Notes: generated by a model from the sequence alone, not told the origin. Positions 43,292-53,474 are shown, counted from the first letter of the stretch. The stretch is DNA of 64,000 bases from Actinomyces minihominis (GCF_900187855.1 NZ_FYEG01000007.1:32613-96612), one strand, 5' to 3'. Numbers and translations are program-made.

Positions 43292-44110
43292 TTAGAACAG
43301 GTACCCGGTGTCCCCGGCGCCCCCGCCATCCAAAAGTGCCAGGGCCTGCCAGGCGGTATCCGCATCAAGCAGAAGCAGCGACGGCTGCCCTGGTTCGGTG
43401 ATAGTCACGGGTTCCTGACGCGCACTTTGCAGGACCTGGGCCCACCGCTGGGGGGCCTGCGCCGCAGAGATTGCCACAATCGGTTCGCCGTCATGGCTGG
43501 TGTCCCGCACCCGGGTTCGTTCTGTGCCGCGGTTGGACTGAGTCGGCGGGGCATTGCGCCGTTCGGTACGAGGGCGCGCGGCCGCAAGCGCCGTCCTCGA
43601 CGCCATGGTTTCGGTGAATCCAGGTCCGGTTGGGACGGTACGGCCGGTCTTATACGCTTCAGCCGCCGCGCGCGCCCGCAGGTCCGCGGCCTCATTCATG
43701 TCGTGACCCGCATGTCCCTTCACCCACTCAAAGCGGACGTTGCGCCCCGTCATGGCCCGGTCGATGCGTTCCATCAGCTCACGGTTCAGGACCGGCTTTC
43801 CATCGGCCTTCTTCCAGCCGCGTTTCTTCCACCCCGGCATCCACTTGGTGACCGAGTTGATGACGTACTGGGAGTCGGCGAGGACGACGAGGGGTTCGTC
43901 GGCAAATCCGGCTTCAGCCGTATCCTCGAGGAGGCGCACCAACGCCATAAGTTCGCCAATGTTGTTGGTGGCTTTCGGGAAACCACCCGCCGCCCAGGCA
44001 TCCGGAGAGACCACCCAGGCCCATCCGGCAGGTCCAGGGTTACCCAGTGCAGAGCCGTCCACGGCAGCGGTTATCGTCATGGGCTCGATGATATCCGCCC
44101 CCTCCGACAC
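43292..44110 (-). CDS. Ribonuclease H with a C-terminal Phd/YefM-like segment
   Basis: A 272-residue protein. Residues 11-160 are RNase H (AAVDGSALGNPGPAGWAW, NNIGELMAL, VLADSQYVINS, EWVKGHAGHDMNEAADLRAR) with the catalytic Asp-Glu-Asp-Asp set; it cleaves RNA in RNA-DNA hybrids. After a linker, residues 215-262 read ISAAQAPQRWAQVLQSARQE then PVTITEPGQPSLLLLDADTA, close to Phd/YefM antitoxin folds. That second domain is inference by pattern. GTG 44110 has GAGGGG upstream; ATG 44080 is the alternative. Convergent with nothing; it ends eight bases before the peptidase start. Confidence 0.82.
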   Translation of the reverse strand: MSEGADIIEPMTITAAVDGSALGNPGPAGWAWVVSPDAWAAGGFPKATNNIGELMALVRLLEDTAEAGFADEPLVVLADSQYVINSVTKWMPGWKKRGWKKADGKPVLNRELMERIDRAMTGRNVRFEWVKGHAGHDMNEAADLRARAAAEAYKTGRTVPTGPGFTETMASRTALAAARPRTERRNAPPTQSNRGTERTRVRDTSHDGEPIVAISAAQAPQRWAQVLQSARQEPVTITEPGQPSLLLLDADTAWQALALLDGGGAGDTGYLF

Positions 44111-44159
44111 GTTGACCCCTCGGCTCGCGTGAGGTTCGGCGCGGATCTAGTCTGGGAGC

Positions 44160-46016
44160 ATGAGAAAAGACTTTTCCGCACCTAGCAACCGGCGTTCCGG
44201 TCAGCAGGGGCGCCCGCAGCGCCGTTTCGATGACAAACCTAAGGTAGGAACCCAGTCTGAGCTGCTCTCTCTGCTGCGAAACATCGACGGTTCCTCCTAC
44301 GGCGCTTACAAGCGAGCCATTGGGAGGTGGGATTTTGGCGCCTTCACCGTCCACCTCGACCGGGTCCAGTCCGACCCCTATGCTCCGCCCTCGTCCCTGC
44401 GGGTCGTGGCGGATCCACGACGCATGGGTTTACCTCCGGAAACCTACACAACGGCTGCGCAGCGGGTGGCGACCGGGGACTTCCTGATCCGTTCGTTCGG
44501 TGAGGCGCTTCGAGATGGTGACGGCCCCGGTCCGATTTCGATCGTGAGGACGACCCAGCAGATCCTGGAACGTTCCGCAGCCACGGTCAGTGACAACGAG
44601 GTTGAACTGCGGATCCAGGTTCAGTTACCCGCGCGCGGCCGAACCATCCAGGGACGCCGTGCCGCGCAGATTTTCGAGGTCGAACTACCGGATGTGGCGC
44701 ACCTCGTCCTTGATTTCTGGTCACCGGAGGCTAAGGAATACCGCAAGGCGCTGCTGCGGCACGTTCACACTTATGAGGATCACCAGGCTTTGCAGCGCTC
44801 CCTGGTTGAGAACAACTGGGTGGCCTTCATCAACGATGAGGCGATTTTGCCACGTGAGTCCGGCATCTCCCAGCGTCCGATGCGGGAGGCCATCCCGTTT
44901 GTGTCCCCTCAGAGTCTGCGTCGATCCGTCACCCTGCCCCACGCGGGGCAAGTCGAGGGGATGGCGATTCCGCCCGGCATCACGGTCATCGTCGGCGGCG
45001 GCTACCACGGCAAGTCCACGGTCCTCTCAGCCATTCAGCACGGTGTTTACGCCCACATTCCCGGTGATGGTCGTGAGCTGGTGGCGGCGCTACCAGAGGC
45101 CATGAAGATCCGGGCAGCTGACGGGCGACCAATCACCAAGGTTGACGTTTCGCCCTTCATTAACCACCTTCCCACGGGGGGTGACACGCGCCGGTTCTCC
45201 ACCAAGAATGCCTCCGGTTCCACCTCGCAGGCGGCATCGATTGTGGAGGCACTCGGAGTTTCCTCTCCCCTGCTGCTCATTGATGAGGACACCTCCGCCA
45301 CCAATCTGATGATTCGGGACGAACGGATGCGCGCGCTGGTGGCGACCGCCCAGGAGCCCATCACCCCCCTGATCGACCGGATTGAGGGACTGGCGGGCGC
45401 GCGGCATGCGAGCCTATCGGACCGTGGCGAGGACGAGGACGTTTCGAGTCAGTCCCGCACCTCGATGATCCTGGTCATGGGTGGTTCGGGGGCCTACCTC
45501 GACGTTGCCGACCTCGTCCTGCAGATGGATGCTTACCGGTGTGAGGACGTCACCGCGAAGGCAGTAGACGTCTGCGCTGAGCTTCCGAGGTTGAGGACGG
45601 ACCTGCCCGGATTCCCACATCTCACCGAGAGGGCACCCCGGCCCAGCCGGGGAGGCGCGGACCGACCCAAGACCCGGGCGAGCGGACTGAACACAATCAC
45701 GCTTGACCGTGAAACCATCGACGTCTCCGATGTTGAACAGATCGTTGATGCCGGCCAAACCGAGGCGATTGGCTGGGCGGTCCGCGGCATCCTTGAGCGG
45801 CTTGCCGATGGGGAGAAGCCCCTGCCTGAGCTCCTGGGCGAGCTGGACAGGCTGGTGGACAGCAGCGGCCTCGACGCCCTCACCAGGTTCGGGGCTAGGC
45901 GCTTCCCACCCTTCCTGGCACGGCCCCGGATGGTGGATGTCGCGGCAGCCCTCAACCGCTATCGGGACCTGTCAATCAAGACTTTGACCACACAGAGAGA
46001 TGATTCTTTGATGTAA
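44160..46016 (+). CDS. ABC-class ATPase of the COG3044 family
   Basis: A 618-residue cytosolic protein. The central part has a P-loop VIVGGGYHGKST near residue 280 and LLIDEDTSATNLMIRDERM near 375, with a signature-like SQAASIVEAL region between, and an N-terminal LLRNIDGSSYGAYKRAIGRW. This matches the predicted ABC_ATPase family (COG3044), found widely but without a settled function. It is not a transporter: no membrane domain is present. It is divergent from the RNase H gene. Confidence 0.88.
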   Translation: MRKDFSAPSNRRSGQQGRPQRRFDDKPKVGTQSELLSLLRNIDGSSYGAYKRAIGRWDFGAFTVHLDRVQSDPYAPPSSLRVVADPRRMGLPPETYTTAAQRVATGDFLIRSFGEALRDGDGPGPISIVRTTQQILERSAATVSDNEVELRIQVQLPARGRTIQGRRAAQIFEVELPDVAHLVLDFWSPEAKEYRKALLRHVHTYEDHQALQRSLVENNWVAFINDEAILPRESGISQRPMREAIPFVSPQSLRRSVTLPHAGQVEGMAIPPGITVIVGGGYHGKSTVLSAIQHGVYAHIPGDGRELVAALPEAMKIRAADGRPITKVDVSPFINHLPTGGDTRRFSTKNASGSTSQAASIVEALGVSSPLLLIDEDTSATNLMIRDERMRALVATAQEPITPLIDRIEGLAGARHASLSDRGEDEDVSSQSRTSMILVMGGSGAYLDVADLVLQMDAYRCEDVTAKAVDVCAELPRLRTDLPGFPHLTERAPRPSRGGADRPKTRASGLNTITLDRETIDVSDVEQIVDAGQTEAIGWAVRGILERLADGEKPLPELLGELDRLVDSSGLDALTRFGARRFPPFLARPRMVDVAAALNRYRDLSIKTLTTQRDDSLM

Positions 46017-46126
46017 TCCCGCGAAGTCGACTAACCTCTACCCACACGAGAAAGACCTTAGGCCGTCGGGAAAGAGCGACGTGGCCTGCTCTAGGCCCTC
46101 TCCCGCACATCTACCCGGAGGTTTCA

Positions 46127-46399
46127 GTGGACTTCTTTTTCATCTTCAGCTGGTTGGGTCCGATCCTGGTAGTCATTTCCCTGGCTGTTCCCAACGTCAT
46201 GTGGTTCCGCGTCCTCAACCTGACCGGAAGTAGCATTGCCGCCATTACCTCTGCCATTGACAGCAACTGGCCGATGGTGTTCATGAACGGCACAATCGCC
46301 CTCATCAACATCTACTGGATCATCCGCCTGACGCGCAAAAGCAAGACTGCGGAAGAGGCTGTGGCGCCTGACGCAACCGTGAATGGGACTTCAGCCTAG
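46127..46399 (+). CDS. Small CBU_0592-like membrane protein
   Basis: A 90-residue protein with two or three hydrophobic segments (FFFIFSWLGPILVVISLAVP, and WPMVFMNGTIALINIYWIIR) and a polar tail. The layout resembles the CBU_0592 family of small membrane proteins of unknown function. GTG 46127 has GGAGG nine bases upstream. The last bases precede the nitroreductase start by 22. Confidence 0.65.
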   Translation: MDFFFIFSWLGPILVVISLAVPNVMWFRVLNLTGSSIAAITSAIDSNWPMVFMNGTIALINIYWIIRLTRKSKTAEEAVAPDATVNGTSA

Positions 46400-46421
46400 T
46401 TTTCCCAATAGGGTTGGGGGT

Positions 46422-47258
46422 ATGGAGAATACCGAGTTGACATTCGACCCCACCAACCTTCCCGCTACACCCGAGGATGATGCGCCCGCAGTTGGCCTGC
46501 TCCTCAACGAGACGATTACCAGGCAGCTGCACCACCGGACCATTCGGGCCTTCACCGACCAGGCGGTTGGTGAGGACGTTGTGGCCACCCTGCTTGATGT
46601 GGCCCGCCACGGTGCCACCTCCAGCTTCTACCAGGCCGTCACGATCATCCGGGTCAAAGATCCGGCCATCCGCGACACCCTGTACCAGTCCTCCGGTCAG
46701 CCCTACGTCGGGGGAAGCCTAGGTGAACTTTTCGTCTTCGTCGTTGACCTCTCTCGAGTGGCCCGCGTCCGCGAGGCTGCGGGCCTGAGCCTGGAACCAA
46801 TCGAACGCTCCGGTGCCTTCATCCAGGGCGTCAAGGACACCATGATTGCCGCCCAGAACATGGTGATTGCCGCAGAGAGCCTGGGCCTCGGCACCTGCTA
46901 CCTCGGCTCAATTGGTCGCGATCCGCGCTCAATCATCGAGGCGATGAAGCTGCCAAAGTTTACCTTCCCCCTGGTGGGAATGCTGATCGGCCACCCGAAC
47001 CAGGCGCCCCAGATGAAGCCGCGCCTGCCACGGTCCATCACGACCTCAGTCGACACCTATCCGGACTTTGAAGCCGCTGAGTACCTGGAGGCCTTCGCAG
47101 ATTACGACGAGACAATCCAGACCTACTATGACCTGCGAGAGAGCGGGAAGCGGCAGGACTCTTACACCAACCAGCTGCAGGTCAAGCCAGGTAAGGGACC
47201 GGCTGAGCGAACCAACATGCTGCAGATCATTCGCGAACAGGGGATGTGCCAGGACTAG
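46422..47258 (+). CDS. NfsA-like NADPH-dependent flavin nitroreductase
   Basis: A 278-residue member of the nitroreductase fold. HHRTIRAFTDQAV at the start binds FMN phosphate, VKDTMIAAQNMVIAAESLGL and GTCYLGSIG are the core helices, and MLIGHPNQAPQMKPRLPR with the long C-terminal arm is typical of NfsA/FRP oxygen-insensitive reductases. Physiological substrate unknown; quinones, flavins and nitroaromatics are used by relatives. I start at ATG 46422 (MENTELTF); an upstream GTG at 46383 overlaps the membrane-protein gene. Confidence 0.9.
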   Translation: MENTELTFDPTNLPATPEDDAPAVGLLLNETITRQLHHRTIRAFTDQAVGEDVVATLLDVARHGATSSFYQAVTIIRVKDPAIRDTLYQSSGQPYVGGSLGELFVFVVDLSRVARVREAAGLSLEPIERSGAFIQGVKDTMIAAQNMVIAAESLGLGTCYLGSIGRDPRSIIEAMKLPKFTFPLVGMLIGHPNQAPQMKPRLPRSITTSVDTYPDFEAAEYLEAFADYDETIQTYYDLRESGKRQDSYTNQLQVKPGKGPAERTNMLQIIREQGMCQD

Positions 47259-47273
47259 GTGGAACCTGCGCAG

Positions 47274-48572
47274 TTACTGCGCCACCGGGTCCTCTACTGC
47301 CACCTGGAACAGGTCCCAACCCGCCGTCGTGTCATTGATGATGATCAGGTAGGGCCTGTCAGCCCTGAAGGAGACTTCGGCAGGCATGGGGGCGGAGGCT
47401 CCGAGAGCCGCGACCATGACTTCGGTGACCGCGGCTGCCACGGTCCCCTTCTCATCCATCTGGAACGCGGCCTGCTGAATCACCTCTGAAACCTCTAGGT
47501 CTTCGCCCGGAGCAATGTAATCAAGGGCCGGAGGGTTGACGCTAAACACCGAGGTCAGGCCCTGCTGCATCAAGCTGTCCCCGAGAGAAGTCGTGGTCTT
47601 GAGGTCCAGCTTCGGGATGGTCACGTTAACCATTGTCGGGGCCAGTTCCAGTTCCATGACAGCCAGGTCACCGGGGGTGACTGACTGGGGATCAATCCCC
47701 TGCGGGGGCAGGATGAAGCGAGCCACCATGTCGCCGCCGCGGAAGGGTAGTTCCAGCATGGCCCAGTCCCCCAGGGTGGCGTAGCGGGCCTCCGTGATGC
47801 CGTTCATGAAGTCGGTTGTGACAGTTGAGCCATCTGCAAGGTGAAAAGTGTCCGGCGCAGTGGCACTCTCCCTGAAGGGGGTCTGCCAACCGGCGGCGAA
47901 GACGATCGCGTTCTGCAGGATGAGGCGCAGGCTGGCGTCCGGTTCCATCGCCGACTTTTCTACCAGTCCGGCCGTGTTCTCTTTCACCCAGGCATCAAGC
48001 ACACCCTTGGCTTCCGCCGTGGCCAGGTCAAGTTGCAGCACACCCGCGTCGTACCAGTGCTGCAGGGCATCCAAGTATCCCTTTTCAACAGTGAACCCCT
48101 GATTGAGTACCACCTGGTTCGCCAGGTGCAGTTGGGGCTTATCCGGGAGCTCTTCAGTGTCAATCTCCCCCACGGGGACGCGATAGGCGTCAAGGGTGCC
48201 GGAGAGGGCGTTGACAGCCCGATCCCGTTCCTCGCCCGCAGCCCCAAGAAGAAGAGTCATCTCCTCCTCTGTTTCACCGGTGGCCGTGGCCCCCAGCATC
48301 GCGATCGCGATGACGGCCGAGGCAGGCGACAACACCGTCGTCTTTCCCTCACTGTCCCCGAGGATGGCCAGCCCCAACTCCCGGGTGCGCTTCACAACGT
48401 TGCCAGCCTCAGTGGCATCTTCGACTAAGACCTGTTCGAACTGCACATCTGACCTTTCGATGTCCCCCACCCCGGCGTCGCCACTGCTTCCGGTTGAGCA
48501 GGCCGCCAGGGGCAGGCTGAGTGCAAGGGCTGCAACGGCAGCCAGGCCAGCGCGTCTTGTCATCGTCTTCAT
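47274..48572 (-). CDS. Serpin-family protease inhibitor, secreted lipoprotein
   Basis: A 432-residue serpin, uncommon but known in bacteria. The head carries a lipobox (LPLAAC, C25), so it should be anchored outside the cell. The hinge EKGTVAAAVTEVMVAAL has the small residues needed for loop insertion, followed by a reactive loop LGASAPMPAEVSF and the closing FRADRPYLIII. This indicates an inhibitory serpin; the target protease cannot be told. Start ATG 48572; ATG 48563 and 48605 are alternatives. It ends next to the nitroreductase and lies downstream of nrdE behind a terminator. Confidence 0.9.
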   Translation of the reverse strand: MKTMTRRAGLAAVAALALSLPLAACSTGSSGDAGVGDIERSDVQFEQVLVEDATEAGNVVKRTRELGLAILGDSEGKTTVLSPASAVIAIAMLGATATGETEEEMTLLLGAAGEERDRAVNALSGTLDAYRVPVGEIDTEELPDKPQLHLANQVVLNQGFTVEKGYLDALQHWYDAGVLQLDLATAEAKGVLDAWVKENTAGLVEKSAMEPDASLRLILQNAIVFAAGWQTPFRESATAPDTFHLADGSTVTTDFMNGITEARYATLGDWAMLELPFRGGDMVARFILPPQGIDPQSVTPGDLAVMELELAPTMVNVTIPKLDLKTTTSLGDSLMQQGLTSVFSVNPPALDYIAPGEDLEVSEVIQQAAFQMDEKGTVAAAVTEVMVAALGASAPMPAEVSFRADRPYLIIINDTTAGWDLFQVAVEDPVAQ

Positions 48573-48617
48573 GCCCTGACCGTACCGATACCCTCCGACA
48601 AGCAAAAGGGCAGAAGC

Positions 48618-48653
48618 AAAGGCGCGGAACGATTGTTACCGTTCCGCGCCTTT
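48618..48653 (-). terminator. Terminator after nrdE
   Basis: AAAGGCGCGGAACG (48618-48631) pairs perfectly over 14 bases with 48640-48653, loop of eight. It is 31 bases past the nrdE stop and before the serpin gene, so it separates them; A/T runs at both ends allow it to work in either direction. Confidence 0.85.
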
Positions 48654-48683
48654 GGCTAAGCGTCCTCGTCTAGAAGTCGCAGA

Positions 48684-50840
48684 TCACAGCATGCAGGAGA
48701 CGCAGCCTTCGATCTCAGTTCCCTCCAGAGCGCTCTGGCGAATACGCACGTAGTAGAGGCTCTTGATGCCCTTACGCCACGCGTAGATGTAGGACTTGTT
48801 CAGCTCACGGGTGGTGACTGTGTCCGGGTAGAACAGGGTCAGAGAAAGTCCCTGGTCCACGTGCTGGGTGGCAGCGGCGTAGACATCAATGATCTTCTCC
48901 GGGCCGATCTCGTAGGCATCCTGGTAGAAGTCAAGATTCTCGTTGGTCATGTAGGGCGCCGGGTAGTAGACGCGACCGATCTTGCCTTCCTTACGGATCT
49001 CTACCTTCGAGGTGATCGGGTGGATCGACGAGGTCGAGTGGTTGATGTACGAGATAGAGCCGGTCGGCGGAATAGCCTGCAGGTTCTGGTTGTACATGCC
49101 GTACTGGGCCACCGAATCAGCCAGTTCCTGCCAGTCGGCCTGGGTCGGAACATTAGCCGTCGACTTGGCGAACAGGGCCTTGACGACCTCTGACTTCGGC
49201 TGCCAGTCCTTTTCGGTGTACTTCTTGAAGAACTCACCGCTGGCGTACTTGGAACGCTCGAAACCATCAAAGGTCTCTCCGCGTTCCTTGGCGATCTTGT
49301 TCGAAGCCTTGATGGCCTCAAAGGCAACCGTCATGAAGTAGGCCGAAACGAACTCAAGCGAGTCCTCAGAGCCGTAGTAGATGCCCTCACGTGCCAGGTA
49401 GCCGTGCAGGTTCATGGCACCAAGGCCAACGGCGTGCGAGCGTGCGTTGCCAGCGGCCACCGACGGAACCGACTCGATGTCGGACAGGTCCGACACCGCG
49501 GTCAGCGCACGAATCGCGTACTCGATGGTTGAAGAGAAGTCCTCAGAGTCCATGGCCTTGGCGATGTTCAGCGAGCCGAGGTTGCAGGAGATGTCCTTGC
49601 CGACGTGCTTGTAGGACAGGTCGGGGTGGTACTCCGAGGGCTCCGAAACCTGCAGGATCTCAGAGCAGAGGTTCGACATCGAGATACGCCCGTCAATGGG
49701 GTTCTCACGGTTCGCGGTGTCCTCAAAGAGGATGTAGGGGTAGCCCGACTCAAACTGAATCTCAGACAGGGTCTGGAAGAAGCGACGTGCGCTGATCTTC
49801 TTCTTCTGAATCTGCGGGTTATCCACCATTTCGCGGTACTTCTCAGTCACCGAGATGTCCGAGAACGGCTTGCCGTACACGCGCTCTACGTCGTACGGGC
49901 TGAAGAGGTACATGTCCTCATTGTTCTTGGCCAGGTGGAAGGTGATGTCCGGGATTACGACGCCCAGGGACAGGGTCTTGATCCGGATCTTCTCATCAGC
50001 ATTCTCACGCTTGGTGTCCAGGAAGGACATGATGTCCGGGTGGTGCGCGTTCAGGTACACGGCACCGGCTCCCTGGCGGGCGCCCAGCTGGTTGGCGTAA
50101 GAGAAGGAGTCCTCTAGAAGCTTCATGACAGGAACCACGCCCGAAGACTGGTTCTGGATGCGCTTGATCGGCGCCCCGGCCTCACGAAGGTTCGTCAGCG
50201 AGAGAGCAACACCGCCGCCGCGCTTCGACAGCTGCAGCGAGCCGTTGATGGCGCGAGAGATCGACTCCATGTTGTCTTCGGTGCGAAGCAGGAAGCAGGA
50301 CACCAGTTCACCGCGGGCCTTCTTGCCGGCGTTGAGGAAGGTGGGGGTGGCGGGCTGGAAGCGGCCCGACATCATCTCATCGACCAGGTGGCGTGCCATC
50401 TCAATGTCACCCTGTGCCAGGTAGAGGGCGACGACGCAGACACGGTCCTCAAACCGCTCCAGGTAGCGCTTCCCGTCGAAGGTCTTCAGGGTGTAAGAGG
50501 TGTAGTACTTGAACGCCCCCAGGAAAGTGGGGAAGCGGAACTTCCAGCCGTAGGCCTGCTGGAACAGCTTCTTGATGTCCTCAAACTTGTACTGCTCAAG
50601 AACCTCGCCCTCGTAGTAACCCTCTTCTACCAGGTAGTCCAGCTTCTCTTTGAGGTCGTGGAAGAAGACGGTGTTCTGGTTGACGTGGGTCAGGAAGTAC
50701 TGGCGCGCAGCCTTCCTGTCGGCGTCAAACTGGATCTTGCCGTCCTTGTCGTACAGGTTCAGCTGCGCGTTCAGAGCGTGATAATCGAGCTCCGGTGGCA
50801 ATGCCGTCTCAAGCCCCGTGTCGGTTAGATTGTCGACCAA
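48684..50840 (-). CDS. nrdE: Class Ib ribonucleotide reductase, alpha subunit
   Basis: A 718-residue NrdE that reduces ribonucleoside diphosphates. [20 protein letters not shown] holds an active-site cysteine, [14 protein letters not shown] the finger-loop region, and the tail CVSCML the shuttle cysteines reduced by NrdH. The start is TTG 50840 with GAGGAAG before it and overlaps nrdI by 16 bases. It is the third gene of nrdHIE. Confidence 0.97.
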   Translation of the reverse strand: MVDNLTDTGLETALPPELDYHALNAQLNLYDKDGKIQFDADRKAARQYFLTHVNQNTVFFHDLKEKLDYLVEEGYYEGEVLEQYKFEDIKKLFQQAYGWKFRFPTFLGAFKYYTSYTLKTFDGKRYLERFEDRVCVVALYLAQGDIEMARHLVDEMMSGRFQPATPTFLNAGKKARGELVSCFLLRTEDNMESISRAINGSLQLSKRGGGVALSLTNLREAGAPIKRIQNQSSGVVPVMKLLEDSFSYANQLGARQGAGAVYLNAHHPDIMSFLDTKRENADEKIRIKTLSLGVVIPDITFHLAKNNEDMYLFSPYDVERVYGKPFSDISVTEKYREMVDNPQIQKKKISARRFFQTLSEIQFESGYPYILFEDTANRENPIDGRISMSNLCSEILQVSEPSEYHPDLSYKHVGKDISCNLGSLNIAKAMDSEDFSSTIEYAIRALTAVSDLSDIESVPSVAAGNARSHAVGLGAMNLHGYLAREGIYYGSEDSLEFVSAYFMTVAFEAIKASNKIAKERGETFDGFERSKYASGEFFKKYTEKDWQPKSEVVKALFAKSTANVPTQADWQELADSVAQYGMYNQNLQAIPPTGSISYINHSTSSIHPITSKVEIRKEGKIGRVYYPAPYMTNENLDFYQDAYEIGPEKIIDVYAAATQHVDQGLSLTLFYPDTVTTRELNKSYIYAWRKGIKSLYYVRIRQSALEGTEIEGCVSCML

Positions 50841-51247
50841 AACTTCCTCAGTCCTTCTGTTACTCGTAAGACATCCTCACTAGTTCCGAGGAGCTCAAAT
50901 CTGTAGAGGTGCGGGACCTCAACCTTCTTAGCGATGATGTCGCCCGCCTTGCAGTATGCAGTCCCAAAGTTTGTGTTTCCAGCTGAGATCACCCCGCGGC
51001 ACAAACTACGGTTCTCCTCAATATTGAGGAACTTGATGACCTGCTTGGGGACTGCCCCCCTGGTATTCCCACCGCCGTAGGTGGGCACTACTAAAACGTA
51101 CGGCTCATTTACCTTGATCGGCTCATCCCGAGGACGAAGTGGAATTCGCTGCGCTTGAAAAGGCAGCTTCTCTACGAACCTCTTGGTGTTCTCAGTTGCC
51201 GAAGAGAAGTAGACCAGCTGCGGTTCTGACACCGCTGCGCCTGTCAC
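50825..51247 (-). CDS. nrdI: Flavodoxin-like NrdI
   Basis: A 140-residue NrdI with [17 protein letters not shown] for FMN phosphate and [20 protein letters not shown]. NrdI supplies the oxidant needed to assemble the Mn2-tyrosyl cofactor of NrdF. GTG 51247 is used here; GTG 51232 is possible. It lies between nrdH and nrdE. Confidence 0.95.
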   Translation of the reverse strand: MTGAAVSEPQLVYFSSATENTKRFVEKLPFQAQRIPLRPRDEPIKVNEPYVLVVPTYGGGNTRGAVPKQVIKFLNIEENRSLCRGVISAGNTNFGTAYCKAGDIIAKKVEVPHLYRFELLGTSEDVLRVTEGLRKFWSTI

Positions 51248-51301
51248 GTCCTCAACCTTCTTCCAACTACCGCAAAACCACCCCCGAGGAGGTGTCGCGG
51301 A

Positions 51302-51547
51302 CTAACCCGCTACCTTCGCCAGTTCAGCCACGACCGCGTTGATTCGGTCGGGGCGGAAGCCACTCCAGTGGCTGTCACCGACGATGACGACCGGGGCCTG
51401 GTTGTAACCAAGTCCGACGATGTACTGCAGAGCTTCTGCGTCGACAGAGACGTCTACGGTTTCGTAGCTAACGCCGTGCTTATCGAGCGCGCGATAGGTC
51501 GCGTCACACTGCACGCAACGTGGCTTCGAATAAACGGTGATAGTCAT
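51302..51547 (-). CDS. nrdH: Glutaredoxin-like NrdH
   Basis: An 81-residue NrdH redoxin. CVQC at residues 11-14 is the redox site, and WSGFRPD is the family mark. It feeds electrons to NrdE. ATG 51547 has GGAG six bases upstream, preferred over the in-frame ATG 51559. It is the first gene of nrdHIE, behind two NrdR-like boxes. Confidence 0.95.
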   Translation of the reverse strand: MTITVYSKPRCVQCDATYRALDKHGVSYETVDVSVDAEALQYIVGLGYNQAPVVIVGDSHWSGFRPDRINAVVAELAKVAG

Positions 51548-51607
51548 TTTGAACTCCAAACTACAGCTCTGTCATTTACCGTAATCATACCGGTTTCACT
51601 TCGCCCA

Positions 51608-51654
51608 ACACTACACCTTGTGGTGAGGTTGTCCATTCACCCCTATATGTCGTG
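51608..51654 (-). promoter_or_regulatory. Pair of NrdR-like boxes upstream of nrdHIE
   Basis: ACACTACACCTTGTGG (51608-51623) and ACCCCTATATGTCGTG (51639-51654) each resemble the NrdR consensus ACACWATATWTWGTGT. They start 31 bases apart, the usual three-turn spacing. They lie 61-107 bases upstream of the nrdH start. NrdR represses ribonucleotide reductase genes when dNTPs suffice. The second copy is the weaker match. Confidence 0.6.
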
Positions 51655-51687
51655 TCTGACTTAAATTGTGTAAGGACGAGGACGAGC

Positions 51688-51806
51688 TGTGGATAGCGGT
51701 TGAACAACCCCGGGACCTACGGCCCGAAGACCGCGGAACCCCGGCAAAACCGCGACTAACAGCCTGTGCACAAGCCCCCTGTGGATTGCCCAAAATCTGT
51801 GGATAA
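51688..51806. promoter_or_regulatory. Cluster of DnaA-box-like sites between nrdH and sdaA
   Basis: A perfect DnaA box (TTATCCACA on the minus strand) is at 51798-51806. Near matches are TGTGGATAG 51688-51696, TGTGCACAA 51765-51773 and TGTGGATTG 51780-51788. In E. coli DnaA regulates nrd transcription through similar sites. No dnaA, dnaN or other origin genes are in the window, so nrd regulation or DnaA titration is more likely than an origin. Confidence 0.55.
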
Positions 51807-51922
51807 CATCCGTGTAGTTCACGGTTGAATCCGGCGTGTCGCAGTCACTAGCCCTAGGGATAGGGGTGCGATCAAGACACCATAGAAGGGGGTTCCGACA
51901 TCTGGCGACGCATACTCCCGGG

Positions 51923-53419
51923 TCAGCACTCCACCACGTTGACGGCCAGGCCGCCGATCGAGGTCTCTTTGTACTTGGCGTGCATATCCGCCCCGGTCTG
52001 CCGCATGGTCTCAATCGCCACGTCCAGCGAAACCTGGTGGCGTCCATCGCCGTACAGGGCCATCCGCGCACTCGAAATCGCCTTGACCGCACCGATGGCA
52101 TTGCGTTCGATGCAGGGAATCTGCACCAGTCCCCCCACCGGGTCGCAGGTGAGGCCGAGGGAGTGCTCCATAGCGATCTCCGCGGCGTTCTCCACCTGCT
52201 CCGGGCTGCCTCCCAACGCCTGCACCAGGCCCGCGGCAGCCATTGCCGAGGCCGAACCGACCTCACCCTGACAGCCGACCTCGGCACCCGCAATCGAGGC
52301 GTTGGTCTTGATGATGGAACCGATGGCGGCCGAGACCAGCAGGAAGTCACGCAGACTTCCACGCAGCTGCGGGTAGGCGAGCAGAAGCGCACCCAGATCC
52401 CACAGATCAAACTTTCGCGCCAGTTCATCAACCCCACCCGCAAGCGCGGCGGCCCGGGACAGCAGCAGGTATCCCATGACGGCGGGGATGATGCCCGCGG
52501 CGCCATTCGTAGGTGCCGTGACCACGCGGTGTCCCGCCGCGTTCTCCTCGTTCACGGCCAGGGCGTAGAGCGTGACCCAGTCGAGCATGACCAGCGGGTC
52601 ACCACTGCTCTGCTGTAGTTCGCCGAGGACGGTTTTGGCGCGGCGGGGAACGTGGAGCCCCCCGGGAAGGACGCCCTCGTCCTCACACCCCGCGCGAATA
52701 CAGGAGAACATTTCGGTGATGATCGAATCGAGGTAGCGGTCCACCACGTCGCGCCTGCGATGTTCCTCTTCATTCGCCCGCACCACCTGGGCGATCGACA
52801 GCCCCAGGGACTCACACTGAGCCAACAGTTCCGCGCCCGAAGAAAAGGGGTAGAGGCACTCGCCCATCTCGGCTGGTTCCCCGCCCTGGGAGATCAGGGT
52901 TGGCTCACCGTCCTCTTCCTCTTGAACGAGGACGAACCCACCCCCAACCGAGTAGTAGGTGTGGCTGAGGGTGATTTCAGAGTCATCAAACTCGCCCTCG
53001 TCCTCCCAGATATCGAAGGTGAGGGCGTTGACGTGGAAGTCGTGGGTCACCGCCGGCTCAAAGCGCAGGTCCCGCTGCATCTCAAACGGAGCTTCCCGAC
53101 CCCCGGAGAGGGGGATAACCCCGGTGCGGGAGATCTGGGGAACGATCCCGTCCAGCAGCTCGGTCCTGACCGTCTCCGGGGAGGCACCACCCAGCCCGAG
53201 CAGGACGGCACGGTTGGTGCCGTGCCCGATGCCGGTGGCCGCCAGCGAACCGAACAGTCGCACCCTCAGTCGCGACGGAGTGACAGCCCTTCTTTCGAGT
53301 AGCTCCGCAAAGTGGCGCCCCGCCCTCATCGGTCCCACGGTGTGGGATGAGGACGGCCCGATACCGAGTGTGAACATGTCAAAAACACCCAGTTGGCTGG
53401 CCGCGTTCATAGTCTCCAT
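51923..53419 (-). CDS. sdaA: L-serine ammonia-lyase, single-chain iron-sulfur type
   Basis: A 498-residue enzyme converting L-serine to pyruvate and ammonia. [15 protein letters not shown] near residue 20 is the family start; cysteines for the 4Fe-4S cluster lie in [16 protein letters not shown] and [18 protein letters not shown]. Both the N-terminal and C-terminal domains are present in one chain. ATG 53419 is used; ATG 53410 is close by. It is divergent from luxS. Confidence 0.95.
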   Translation of the reverse strand: METMNAASQLGVFDMFTLGIGPSSSHTVGPMRAGRHFAELLERRAVTPSRLRVRLFGSLAATGIGHGTNRAVLLGLGGASPETVRTELLDGIVPQISRTGVIPLSGGREAPFEMQRDLRFEPAVTHDFHVNALTFDIWEDEGEFDDSEITLSHTYYSVGGGFVLVQEEEDGEPTLISQGGEPAEMGECLYPFSSGAELLAQCESLGLSIAQVVRANEEEHRRRDVVDRYLDSIITEMFSCIRAGCEDEGVLPGGLHVPRRAKTVLGELQQSSGDPLVMLDWVTLYALAVNEENAAGHRVVTAPTNGAAGIIPAVMGYLLLSRAAALAGGVDELARKFDLWDLGALLLAYPQLRGSLRDFLLVSAAIGSIIKTNASIAGAEVGCQGEVGSASAMAAAGLVQALGGSPEQVENAAEIAMEHSLGLTCDPVGGLVQIPCIERNAIGAVKAISSARMALYGDGRHQVSLDVAIETMRQTGADMHAKYKETSIGGLAVNVVEC

Positions 53420-53474
53420 CCACCTATTCTTACCGACCTTTCAACCTGTCGGCAGGGCACCTTATCCTTGGGGT

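Noticed and set aside
47268..47282. GCGCAG-TTA-CTGCGC hairpin between the nitroreductase and the serpin
   Set aside because: Short stem overlapping the serpin stop and no T-run; not firm enough as a terminator.
51661..51922. Replication origin, because of the DnaA boxes
   Set aside because: No dnaA, dnaN, recF or par genes and no AT-rich unwinding region; nrd regulation explains the sites better.
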